The notes beneath the pieces were generated by a model. It saw only the letters and a list, made by a program, of their open reading frames with translations. It was not told the origin of the DNA and did not search any database. This document shows positions 11,393 to 23,300 of a DNA stretch of 64,000 bases, piece after piece. Location: contig NC_133896.1 of NCBI RefSeq assembly GCF_964199755.1, positions 83,109,815-83,173,814 of the forward strand. The letters run 5' to 3'. How positions within the stretch are numbered: position 1 is the stretch's first letter; the number at the start of each line of letters is the position of its first letter. The translations under genes were made by a program, and so were the position numbers. Origin of the DNA: Larus michahellis. Taxonomy: Eukaryota > Chordata > Aves > Charadriiformes > Laridae.

Positions 11393-14300
11393 CTGTAAGA
11401 CGGAGAAGTAGGGAAGCACTGGGAATGAGAAGCACCAACGCAAAATTTTACTACAGTCAAGTCATCTCATACTTAAAATGCCTAGAGACCTTCTCTTTTT
11501 ATGCTTCATATGAAGTTCTTTCAATGACCCTTTGAAATTTGCAACCACGCAATAATGTGGGGGGACAAAGACATGCAGTTATTTGCCAGGAAGTAAACTG
11601 GCAGTATGGGAAAAAGGAAAAAGATTGTTTGGTATTTCCTTTTGAAACAGCATTATGGAAGAAAAAGGCTCTGAATATTAAAAGAAATTATGTGTTCACA
11701 AAAAGAAATATAATGCCTTAGATATTCCCTGCAGATGCTTTGTTCATTTCAGGGAGAACCCCGCAACTTAGAGGAGAAAGATTATTCCAGAATAGCCCTT
11801 CACCTTGCAGGGAAGCAGTGGAGCAACAAAATGCAAAGGCAGACAAGGAAACTGAAACAAGAGCAGTTTTCAAAAGCGGTAAAGAAAGGTTTTGGCAATC
11901 AAGGTTTCATGCAGCAGAATCCATTAAGCAGATGTGGCAGACTTGTGAGAACAAATCTTTTCAGATTAACAGGTTACTGTTTTGTATGGTCTAGACTTAG
12001 AGATCTTCTCTAAGATCTAGTTTTTTATGTCTCACTTCCATTTAGCTCTGCAGATCTCAGGTTCAATTGTCCATAAAGCAAGTGGCTTACATGGCTTGCT
12101 GGCAGGTTGAGGGCTGCTTCATAATGTTCTGTCTCTGCAGGTATGGTAAAATGTCAGAAGGTGGCACCTCAGGATATGGTGGAGCTCCTAGAAGGGCAAA
12201 AGGAGTAACAGTAGAAAAACTATAAGGTAATGGTTGCAGATAGCAGCTTCTGTGTAAGAAGGCCTTCCTTGCCTACCACAGGCCATTTTTTTTCCTTCCA
12301 CAGTTCACGCTGAAACAAAGTCTGAAAGGAATTGTCAAGACTTTGCAAGTTGGAAAAAACTGGATGCTTATTTAAATGGCCCAACTTCACATTCTAAAAT
12401 TTGAGATTTTAAGTCTTGTTAAATTTGCTGCTTCCTTACTTATTTTTTTAATGACCATTAAATCTTCTTACCTAATGTAATCATCTCATACAGTAGAATT
12501 CCAAAAGACCATCTGCAAGAAAAGAAAACAAAGCAATGATAAGTTCCCATTCCAGCTAGCTAGCTAGCTTCAGTACATACAAACAACTAGGCATGACCTG
12601 CAGAATAAGAAGAGAAGGTACGAGCTATAAAGTGGAGCCTTATGCTGAGATTAGATATGCCTTACTGTGAATTTCAGAACATGAAATGATACATAAAGGA
12701 GTGAAAGAGACAGGCCTGACAGACAGATGAACTTTGAGTCCAAAAATGAAATCATACATGTCTGCCTTGATGCTGGGGGGTTTCTTCAGGAGCCGCTCTG
12801 GTGCCTGCCACTTGACTGGCACAATCTGTGTGACTGAGTTGGCACCATATGTGTGAGTTTCATAGGCCAGACCCAAACCACAGAGCTTAGCAGTGAAGTT
12901 GTGATGGAGGAGGACATTCCTGGCAGCAATGTCTCCGTGGAACAACTTCTTCTGTTCAAGGTAAGCCTAGAAAGTTGGAAAAGAAAGAGATTGTGATCAT
13001 TTTTAAATGAATTTTCATTTATATGAATTTTCACTTAGTTTATGCCTGTCTTCCACGCTGTGGAATAGGGGTGTATGCTCACCCAAATAATGCAAGCATA
13101 TTTCGCTCAGTTTTAACAAAGCACATTCTCAGTGCTTAGGCCAAGAAGACTTAGGCCACCATACAGACTTGTGTTGCAAGCAAACAAGAACAAAAAACTG
13201 CAGTGAATGTGAGCAGACTTACCAGAGCTGCGGCAACCTGATGTCCAACTTCATACACTTGCCTCTCAGTAAGATCATAGGGGATACCATCGATTGTCAT
13301 TACATCCTAGAGGCAAAAGAGCAGGCCTTGGTTCATACAAATGCCATAGCTGTAGGGTACTGGGGAATGTTTTCTTCTAATATAACAAAATGAGTACTAT
13401 CTAATCTTATGGTCCCTCAGCTAATTTCACAATTGGTCACAAATTGTCTGAAATATAAGGGTACATGGATGGGTGATGATGGATGGATGGTGTGCTGTGT
13501 AAGACAAGTACATAGAGACTACAGGTGGGTAAACTGAAGCGTGGAGAAGAGATTAATAGGTTAGACAGAAATGGGCAGAATAACAGTGGAGACTGACAAT
13601 CCATACAGATGAATGAAAGATATATTATAAATTAGACTGATGAGTAGAAAAGCATAGTTATAACATATGAACGGTTATCTGGTATGAGACTAACAGTCTG
13701 TCTCTCTTACTACCCGGCCTGTAACAGTGACCCTAGTTGGATGCCCAGATGAGAGAAAAAGAATAAGGTAAGCACACAGTGTTTCCCTGTGTTGTTTTCC
13801 AGCCCCCAACTATTTTCAATTTAAGGAACTTCCTGAGATGGTTATGGTTTCAACATGTTCAGCAACCTCTGAAAGGTTATCTTCCACGAATGTTCTCAGT
13901 CTTGTCTTGAACCCATGTAAAGTTTCAGTATCCACAGCAGTCAGTGGCAAGGAATTCCATTAGTCTACACCCTACTCCATGAAGGACCACCTCCATTTGT
14001 TTGCCTCTCAGTCTTCCTCAGGGTCAGCCCTGACCTTTACTGGCTGGAATCATCAGGAACCATCATCATCTCACTGTCATCCCATTTTTTAGGTTATTGA
14101 ATGTCCTGGTTCTGGCAGGGATAGGGTTCATTCTTCCCAGGCTCTGGCAGGGACACAGGTATCCCATGCCACGTGAGCCATGCCCACCCTGAGCTGCCCG
14201 GGGGAGGGGGCAGGAAGTCGCTGCTTGGAGCGGGCTGGGGCATCCCAGGTCCGGTCGGTGAGCGGCGGTTCCATAACCGTGTTTGTATATTCCTCTGTCC

Positions 14301-17300
14301 GTGTTATTGTTGTTGTTTTCTTGTTCCCTTTGCTGTTCTGTTAAACTGCCTTTGTCTCAACCCAAGAGTTTTGCCTTTTTCTTATGATTCTTCCCATATT
14401 GGGAAGGCCCGAGCGAGCGGCACGTGATTCTTTGTTGCCATCTGAGGCTAAACCACGACAGTCCTTTCGGCGCCCAACATGGGGCTCGAAGGGTTGAGAT
14501 AACGACAGAATCCAACTAGAGCTTGAAAAAAACAATTTGTTGTATGCGTTTATTGTATTAGGTAAATAGTCGCTGGTCACCATGTTGCTTGGTTTATTCT
14601 CATGGCTGTGTTATGTGAATTGCTATATGGCTTATGTACTCCCTGCGGTGATATTTGTTACTTCTGGGAGAGGGATGAGGATTATCATTTTGCTGTCCTG
14701 TGCGACATCGGCTTATGATATGATAACATCACTTGTTAGACAGTTACTTTGGGGCGTTTATGTGGTATTGCTGTCCTGTCCGTTGCCGTCTCTCAGAATT
14801 TATTAATAATTACACCCAGTCTATGGGGGAAACAGGGGGGGACACTTTCCCCAGCTCTTTTGCCTCCCTTTTCTCCTTCAGGTCAGGTATGAGGTATGGG
14901 CTTTTGAGAATTTTCAATATCCTTGGGATGCTCAAACCAGCATGTTCCTAGTGTTATGTCTCCTGAATATGTTCCAGGTCTTGTTTAGGGTTAAAGGACT
15001 ACTTAAGACTACCACCCAGAGATCTGCTCCGAGGCTGGATAGTCAGGGGTGGCATGGCATGTGGGAGAGCATGGGCAGGTACCTAGAGAACTACTCACCT
15101 CCAATGGTCTGGGACTTCACCCCTGAAAAATTACAGGACCCTGATAAAGTGGTAGAATATCTGAAGAGAAAATGCTGTGGCTATTCCAGAGAGGCACAAC
15201 TCACCGTGCTGTGCTGGGCTCTGGCCAGTATCTACCAGGCACTGCTCAGTGTTACACAGCACCCTCAAGGGGAAGAGATGGAGACCAGACCAGCAGCCAC
15301 TGTGGCTACTGCAACCCCTGCGACAGACACTGCGGCTACTGAAACCCCTGTGGCAGACACTGCCACTACTCCAACCGCGGTGGCAGCCACTGCCGCTGAA
15401 CCAGGGAACCAACCCATGTCAGTATCAGTTGCCCCCATACAGAAAAAGAAGTACATGAAGAAATCAGTTCACTTAGTAAGAGATGATGATGAACCAGGGT
15501 CATCATGAGAACAGGAGGAAGAGGCAGAACCAGAGATAATCACTCAATCTCCATCCTTGAGTGAGCTGCGGGATATGCGAAAAGATTTTAGCTGACTTTC
15601 AGGCGAGCACATTGTCACCTGGCTGCTCCGGTGCTGGGATAACGGGGCCAGTAGCCTGGAATTAGAGGGTAGGGAAGCCAGGCAGCTGGGATCCCTGTCT
15701 AGGGAAGGGGGCATTGACAAGGCCATTGGAAAGAAGACCCAAGACCTCAGCCTCTGGAAACGACTCCTGTCAAGCATGAGGTAAAGGTACCCCTTCAGTG
15801 AAGATGTTCTATGTCACCCAAGAAAGTGGACTACCGTGGAAAGAGGTATCCAGTACCTGAGAGAATTAGCCATGTGGGAGATGATTTATTATGACTTGGA
15901 CAATGCAGACTTACCCACAGACCCTGATGAGGTGCAATGCACAAGGCCCATGTGGCGGAAGTTTGTACGGAGCGCACCATTGTCATATGCCAACTCACTG
16001 GCAGTAATGGAATGGAAAGGTGAAGAGGGACCAATGGTGGATGAGGTGGCTGGCCATCTCCAGCAATATGAAGAAAGTTTCTCTTCCCCCCTTGTCTCAG
16101 CTGTGGAGAAACTGTCCCAGAAGATCCAGCAACTTGAAGAGACCATGTCCTACTCCCCACCTGTATGGGCCAGCATCTCAGCTCTTAGGAGCAGGCGTTT
16201 TCCCCACTCAAGAGAGAGAGTACAGAGGGTACACACCACGAGGCACCCTGTGGTTCTACCTGCGGGACCACAGGGAGGACATGAGGCAGTGGGATGGACA
16301 ACCTACTTCGACCCTGCGGACACAGGTACAGGAGTTGCAAGGAAGAACAACCACAAAAGGGGATCCCTCCAGGAAAAGTGCCACCCCAGTTTCCAGTGGG
16401 CAGTTCCCCAGACAGAGCAGAAGGCCTGATCGTGCTTCTGATCCTCTTGAAGGAACTTCCAAGTCATTTCTGCAAGAAGTGAGTAATGGATACTATAACC
16501 AGGATTAGAGGGGCCCTGCCTCTGGCCAGGTCAGGGAAAGGGACAACCGGGTTTATTGGACAGTGTGGATTCGATGGCCTGGCACATCAGACCCACGGGA
16601 GTATAAGGCTCTAGTGGACACGGGTGCACAGTGTACTTTAATACCATCAAGCTACAGAGGGGCAGAACCCATTTGTATTTCTAGGGTCACAGGGGGATCC
16701 CAAGAGTTGACTGTACTGGAGGCGGAAGTGAGCCTAACTGGGAATGAGTGGGAAAAACATCCCATTGTGACTGGCCCAGAGGCTCCATGCATCCTTGGTA
16801 TAGATTACCTCAGGAGAGGGTATTTCAAGGACCCAAAAGGGGACCAGTGGGCCTTTTGCATAGTTGCCTTGGAGACGGAGGAAGTTAAACAGTTGTCCAC
16901 CTTGCCTGGTCTCTCGGAGGACTCTTCTGTTGTGGGGTTGTTGAGGGTCGAAGAACAGCAGGTGCCGATTGCTACCACAGCGGTGCATCGGCGGCAATAG
17001 CGCACTAACTGAGACTCTCTGATTCCCATCCAAAAACTGGTTCATCAACTAGAGGTTCAAGGAGTGATCAGCAAGACTCGCTCACCCTTTAACAGTCCCA
17101 TATGGCCGATGTGAAAATCTAGTGGAGAGTGGAGGCTAACTGTAGACTATCGTGGCCTGAATGAAGTCATGCCACCACTGAGCACTGCCATGCCGGACAT
17201 GCTAGAACTCCAGTACAAACTGGAGTACAAGGCAGCCAAGTGGTATGTCACAACTGATATAGCTAATGCATTCTTCTCAATCCCTTTGGCAGCAGAGTGC

Positions 17301-20300
17301 AGGCCACAGTTTGCTTTCACTTGGAGGGGCATCCAATACACCTGGAATTGACTGCCCCAGGGGTGGAAACACAGCCCCACCATTTCCCATGGACTGATCC
17401 AGACTGCACTGGAGCAGGGTGAAGCTCCAGAACATCTGCAATACATTGACGACATCATCGTATGGGGAAACACAGCAGAAGAAGTTTTTGAGAAAGGGAA
17501 TAAAATAGTCTGAATCCTTCTGAAAGCTGGTTTTGCCATAAAACGAAGTAAGGTCAAGGGACCTGTGCAGGAGATCCAGTTTTTAGGAATAAAATGGCAA
17601 GATGGATGCCGTATTTCTGGGGTCAGCAGAAACACCATTGGGACGCCAGATCCCAATGGATGTGATCAACAAAATAGCAGCTATGTCTCCACCAACTAGT
17701 AAAAAGGAAACACAAGCTTTCTTAGGCATTGTGGGTTTTTGGAGAATGCATATCCCAGATTACAGTCTAATTGTAAGCCCTCTGTATCAAGTAACCCGGA
17801 AGAAGAACGATTTTAAATGGGGTCCTGAGCAATGACAAGCTTTTGAACAAATCAAACAGGAAATAGTCCATGCAGTGGCCCTGGGGCCAGTCTGGGCAGG
17901 ACAAGATGTTAAAAATGTGCTCTACACCGCAGCCGGGGAGAATGGCCCTACCTGGAGCCTCTGGCAGAAAGCACCAGGGGAGACCCGAGGTCGACCCCTA
18001 GGGTTTTGGAGTCGGGGATACAGAGGATCCGAAGCCTGCTACACTCCAACAGAAAAAGAGATATTGGCAGCGTATGAAGGGGTTCGAGCTGCTTTGGAAG
18101 TGGATGGTACAGAAGCCCAGCTCCTCTTAGCACCTCGATTGCCGGTGCTGGGCTGGATGTTCAAAGAAAGGGTCCCCACCACACATCATGCAACTGATGC
18201 TACATGGAGTAAGTGGATTGCACTGATCACACAGCGAACTCAAATGGGAAACCCCAGTCGCCCAGGAATTCTGGAAGTGATCATGCACTGGCCAGAAGGC
18301 AAGGATTTCGGAATGTCACCAGAGGAGGACGTGACGCATGTGGAAGAAGCCCCACCATATAATAAACTGCCAGAAAATGAGAAGAAATATGCCCTGTTCA
18401 CTGATGGGTCCTACCGGATTGTGGGAAACCATTGAAAGTGGAAGGCTGCTATGTGGAGTCCTACATGACAAGTTGCAGAAGCCAGTGAGGGACAGGGTGA
18501 ATCGAGCCAGTTTGCAGAGGTGAAAGCCATTCAGCTGGCTTTGGACATTGCTGAGCGAGAAAAATGGCCAGTACTTTATCTCTGCACTGACTCATGGATG
18601 GTGGCAAATGCTCTGTGGGGGTGGTTACAGCAGTGGAAGCGGGGCAACTGGCAGCGCAGAGGCAAACCCATCTGCGCTGCTGAACTATGGAAAGATATTG
18701 CTGCCCGGATAGAGAATCTGGTTGTGAAAGTATGCCATGTAGACGCCCATGTACCGAAGAATCGGGCCACGGAGGAACATCAGAACAACCAGCAAGTGGA
18801 TTGGGCTGCTAGGATTGAAGTGGGTCAGGTGTATCTGGACTTGCAACATAAGGGTGAACTATTCATACCTCGGTGGGCCCATGACTCCTCAGGCCATCAA
18901 GGAAGAGATGCGACATATAGATGGGCTCGTGACCGAGGGGTGGACTTGACCATGGACACCATTGCACAGGTCATCCATGAATGTGAGACATGCGCTGCAA
19001 TCAAGCAAGCCAAGCTGTTAAAGCCTCTTTGGTATGGAGGGCGATGGCTGAAATATAAATATGGGGAGGCCTGGCAGATTGATTATATCACACTGCCACA
19101 AACCCGTCAAGGCAAGCGCCATGTGCTCACAATGGTGGAATCAACCACTGGATGGCTGGAAACATACCCTGTGCCCCATGCCACTGCCCGGAACGCAATT
19201 GTGGGCCTTGAAAAGCAAGTCCTATGGCAACATGGTAGCCCAGAGAGAGTTGAGTCGGACAACGGGACTCATTTCCGAAACAGCCTCATAGACACCTGGG
19301 CCAAAGAGCATGGTATTGAGTGGGTGTATCACATCCCATATCACGCACCAGCCTCTGGGAAGAGAGAATGATACAATGGACTGTTAAAAACTACACTGAG
19401 AGCAATGGGTGGTGGGACTTTAAAACATTGGGATGCACATTTAGCAAAAGCTACCTGGCTAGTTAACACCAGGGCACCTACCAATCGGGCTGGCCCTGCC
19501 CAATCAAAACTTCCACGTACTGCAGAAGGGGATAAAGTCCCTGTAGTGCACATGAAGAATATGTTAGGGAAGACAGTCTGGGTTAGTCCTGCCTCAGGCA
19601 AAGGCAAACACATCTGTGGGATTGCTTTTGCCCAAGGACCTGGGTGCACTTGGTGGGTGATGCAGAAGGATGGGGAGGTCCGATGTGTACCTCATGGGGA
19701 TCTGAGTTTGGGTGAGAATAGCCAATGAATCAAATTGTGTGTTGCTGATTGCTAAGTAACACTGTCACTGTATATCCTCGTTACTATAATTGCTATCAGA
19801 TGTACTACAGTAAGAATCACACAAATTAAGGACAGATGGACTTTGATGAAAAATTGAGTAAAGCACAGCGGTCATGGGATCAGAACAGGCCTCAGCAGCT
19901 GGTGCCCAGCAACTTCCTCAAGATCTACATCTTCAGCCCACAGACTGTGTGCATGAGCCACACCGGGTGCACCAGTCACAAGCTCCGAAAATACAGCATG
20001 CAACAGGCCAGCACCACACGGCATCTCTTCTGCCCTGAGAGACTGTTCTAACAGATGGAGCCCAAAGCCATGGATTAAATGAACTCAACGGACACTTTGG
20101 AGGGATGGCTCATAAACTAAGGGCATTATATCTGCATGAATATATATGTGTATATATATATATGACAGGGGCAAGTGGTGGCAATTCATTGGAACCTGTA
20201 AGATCTGGGCATGGCAAAAATGGTATGGAATAAGGGTCCTGGTTCCAGCAGGGGTAGGGTTCATTCTCCCCAGGCTCTGGCAGAGACACAGGTATCCCAT

Positions 20301-23300
20301 GCCATGTGAGCCATGCCCACCCTGAGCTGCCCGGGGGAGGGGGCAGGAAGTCGCTGCTTGGAGCAGGCTGGGGCGTTCTGGGTCCGGTTGGTGAGCGGCT
20401 AGGAGTGGCAGTTCCATAATCGTGTTTGTATATTCCTCTGTCCGTGTTATTGTTGTTGTTTTCTTGTTCCCTTTGCTGTTCTATTAAACTGCTTTTGTCT
20501 CAACCCAAGAGTTTCACCTTTTTCTTCTGATTCTTCCCATATTGGGGAAGCCCGAGTGAGCGGCACGTGGTTCTTTGTTACCATCTGAGGCTAAACCATG
20601 ACACTGATACACGCAATGAACAGCACCAAGTCCTACATGGGTGACCTCCCTCCAGTGCAAGTACCAACCTTTCAGTCTTACGCTCTGTTTCCTGTCTTTT
20701 AATCAATTGGTTATCATTCAATGTTCAGTTTTGGGCCACTTACTACAAGAAAAACATTGAGATTCTGGAGAGAGTCCAGAGGAGAGCAACAAAGCTAGTG
20801 AGGGGTCTAGAGAACAAGTCTTATGAGGAACAGCTGAAGGAACTGGGGTTCTTTAGCCTCGAGAAAAGCAGGCTGAGGGGAGACCTTACTGCTCTCTACA
20901 ACTACCTGAAAGCAGGTTGTAGTGAGGTGGGGGTCGGTCTCTTCTCCCAAGTAACAGGCGAGGGAGTAACAAGGCGAGGCAAGTAACAAGAGGAAATGGC
21001 CTCAAGTTATGCCATTGAGGAGGGAGGTTTAGATTGGATATTAGGAAAAATTTTTTCACAGAAAGGGTTACCAAACATTGGAACAGGCTGCCCAGGGAAA
21101 TGGTTGAATCACCATCCCTGGAAGTATTTAAAAGACGTGTAGATGTGGTGCCTAGGTACATGGTTTAGTGGTAGTTTTGGCAGCGTTAGGTTATGGTTGG
21201 ACTTGAAGATCTTAAAGGTCCCTTCCAACGTAGATGATTCTATGATTCTGTGACCTTCTCCCTGGTGTTGTAACTGCTCTGCTTTCTTAAAAGCACTTGG
21301 AGTGAAACTTTTAAAACTTTTTAGAAATTCAGGTAGCTGTATCAACTCTCACTCATATTCCAGTGCCTGCTATACCCTTCAAGGAACTCCAATGGTCTGC
21401 AAAGTAGGACTTAGCTTTACAAAAGTATATCAACTTCTTCCAAACTATATCATCTCAATCCAGATATCCACCAATTTTATTCCAGTTTAGACTTGTGTAG
21501 AACTTCTTAGGTGGATGGAAATAGTTTAGACTGATATAGAGGGATGCATTGAGAGATGAAAAGAATCATCTATGACTTATGGACTATGACTTATGGATAG
21601 ATTTGTACCTAAGGAATTTAAGAAGATATATAATTGCTCCTTTTGACTCACCTTCCGACACGTCCATAGAAATGTCAACAGGTCACCAAGAGACACATCT
21701 TCCATAATCATATAAAGTGGGAGCTGGCCTACACAGCATCCAAGCAATTCAACCAGGTTCTCATGATGGCCAAGATTTTGATGGAATTTAATCCTTCCCA
21801 GGAAATCCTTTACTTCCTGAGGACTAGTCAGGTCTGAAGGAACAAAAAGAACCCCAAAACAAAACAAATAAACAAAACCACCACCACCACCAACAACAAC
21901 AACAAAAACCACCAAAAAGCCCCCAAATGGAAGCAGCAAAGAACTGGGTGCATAGCTTAAAATCAACATGAACAGCAATCTTCTTTAGTCAAGACACTCC
22001 CACCAAAAGGCTACTCTGACTAGCTAACGTGATACTGAAAACAGCTTATTCTTGCCCAGTAATGACTGCCGATTCTGCCCAGCATCATGTCTTTGATACA
22101 GAGATCTATACCAAAGGGGATCCTGGCCATGTGCCTTACCTTGTAAGGCTTTCAATACTACAGTCTTAGTCTTCCCAGGGTTCCCAGTTTCCAATTGTGC
22201 TCTGTAGATGCTCCCATAGCGGCCTTGTTTTATCAGCTGCCAGGTGCCTGGTGAGAGTTTCTCTCGGGGTATCTCCAGTTCTTTCAGAGTTAAGGATGCA
22301 GAATGTAGCAGGCTCTCCATAGATGTCTCACTCAGCTGGATATAGCGTTTCTCTGTTGAGCTGGATTCCTGCCAATTCTTGTCATTCACTGACAAAAGCA
22401 AATGCACATGATGCAAAAAAACAGACAGATGAACTCTTGTAGTAGGTGGCAATGCCTGTTCTTCCCTTTAATTTTTTGCTCCATACTGTTTTGGAAATCG
22501 GGACAAAGTAAAGAACTGTTGCTGTATCTTACTTAACCTGGCCCTTCAAGAGGAGAAGGAATCTGTCTCCCATTCTGATGAAAAGGCAGGAACGAGTCTG
22601 GAGATCTCTACTATATTTAACTATCTAAATTTTCCTAGATAAGAAGCATTTGTACTTGATTCCCATGTGCTGAAGAAGACCATTTTCTTTTCTTACCAGC
22701 TACCAGTTGTTATGAAAGTGACATGCACAGGGTGCTTCCACAAAAGCCTTATCTTTGTTCTCAATTGTTTCCCTTAACATAGGCTGAAGAGGCTTTTCCC
22801 TCTACAAAACTAAAATCAGTTCAGAACTGGATTTTCATTTCCACACAGCAACATGTGTTTGTGGTACCAACAAACCTTTCCCTATCCCCTCACCAGTCCC
22901 TGTTCTATTTCCTTTTGTCTCAATAGGAAGTAGGAGACAGCAGCTTGAAATTAAATTTCTTAAATGACAGTATAGAAAACGGATTAATGACGTGTCATCT
23001 ACATCAAAGCAAGTCATTCATAATTGCACCAATAGCCTCTAGAAGGCTGTTACATAAATACTCTTTGCAGCTTTCAAGTGATGTTACCACAGTACTTTAA
23101 ACAGCCTATATGGTATGTTGCTTTAGGTTTTCTCAGGTCCATCTATACTACAGATTCCACTACTACTACTGTGAGTGGGGTAAACCAGGGTTCCCATTTT
23201 TTCTAATGTTTACTGGATTGCTGAATACCACTCAGGCTCTTCATAAATGCTACTGCCTAACAGCTGCCTAACAGCTGAAGCAATGGGGAAAAGGAATTGA

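Larger units (their letters stand above)
14102..20603 (+). mobile_element. ERV-L-like endogenous retrovirus, degraded, no env
   Basis: A 6.5 kb provirus with paired LTRs, a primer site, gag remnants, protease, reverse transcriptase, RNase H and integrase in order, and no envelope frame. The RT style and the lack of env fit class III (ERV-L) elements. Many in-frame stops and at least two frameshifts make it non-functional. It lies antisense to STYK1 in the intron between residues 215 and 216, the orientation in which intronic LTR elements are usually tolerated. LTR divergence of about 7% by hand count indicates an old insertion. Target-site repeats are not clear (TTGAA before, CTGAT after). 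Confidence 0.9.

Noticed and set aside
19836-20051. Possible env or accessory protein after integrase
   Set aside because: It is 71 codons with no signal peptide, membrane segment or family resemblance.
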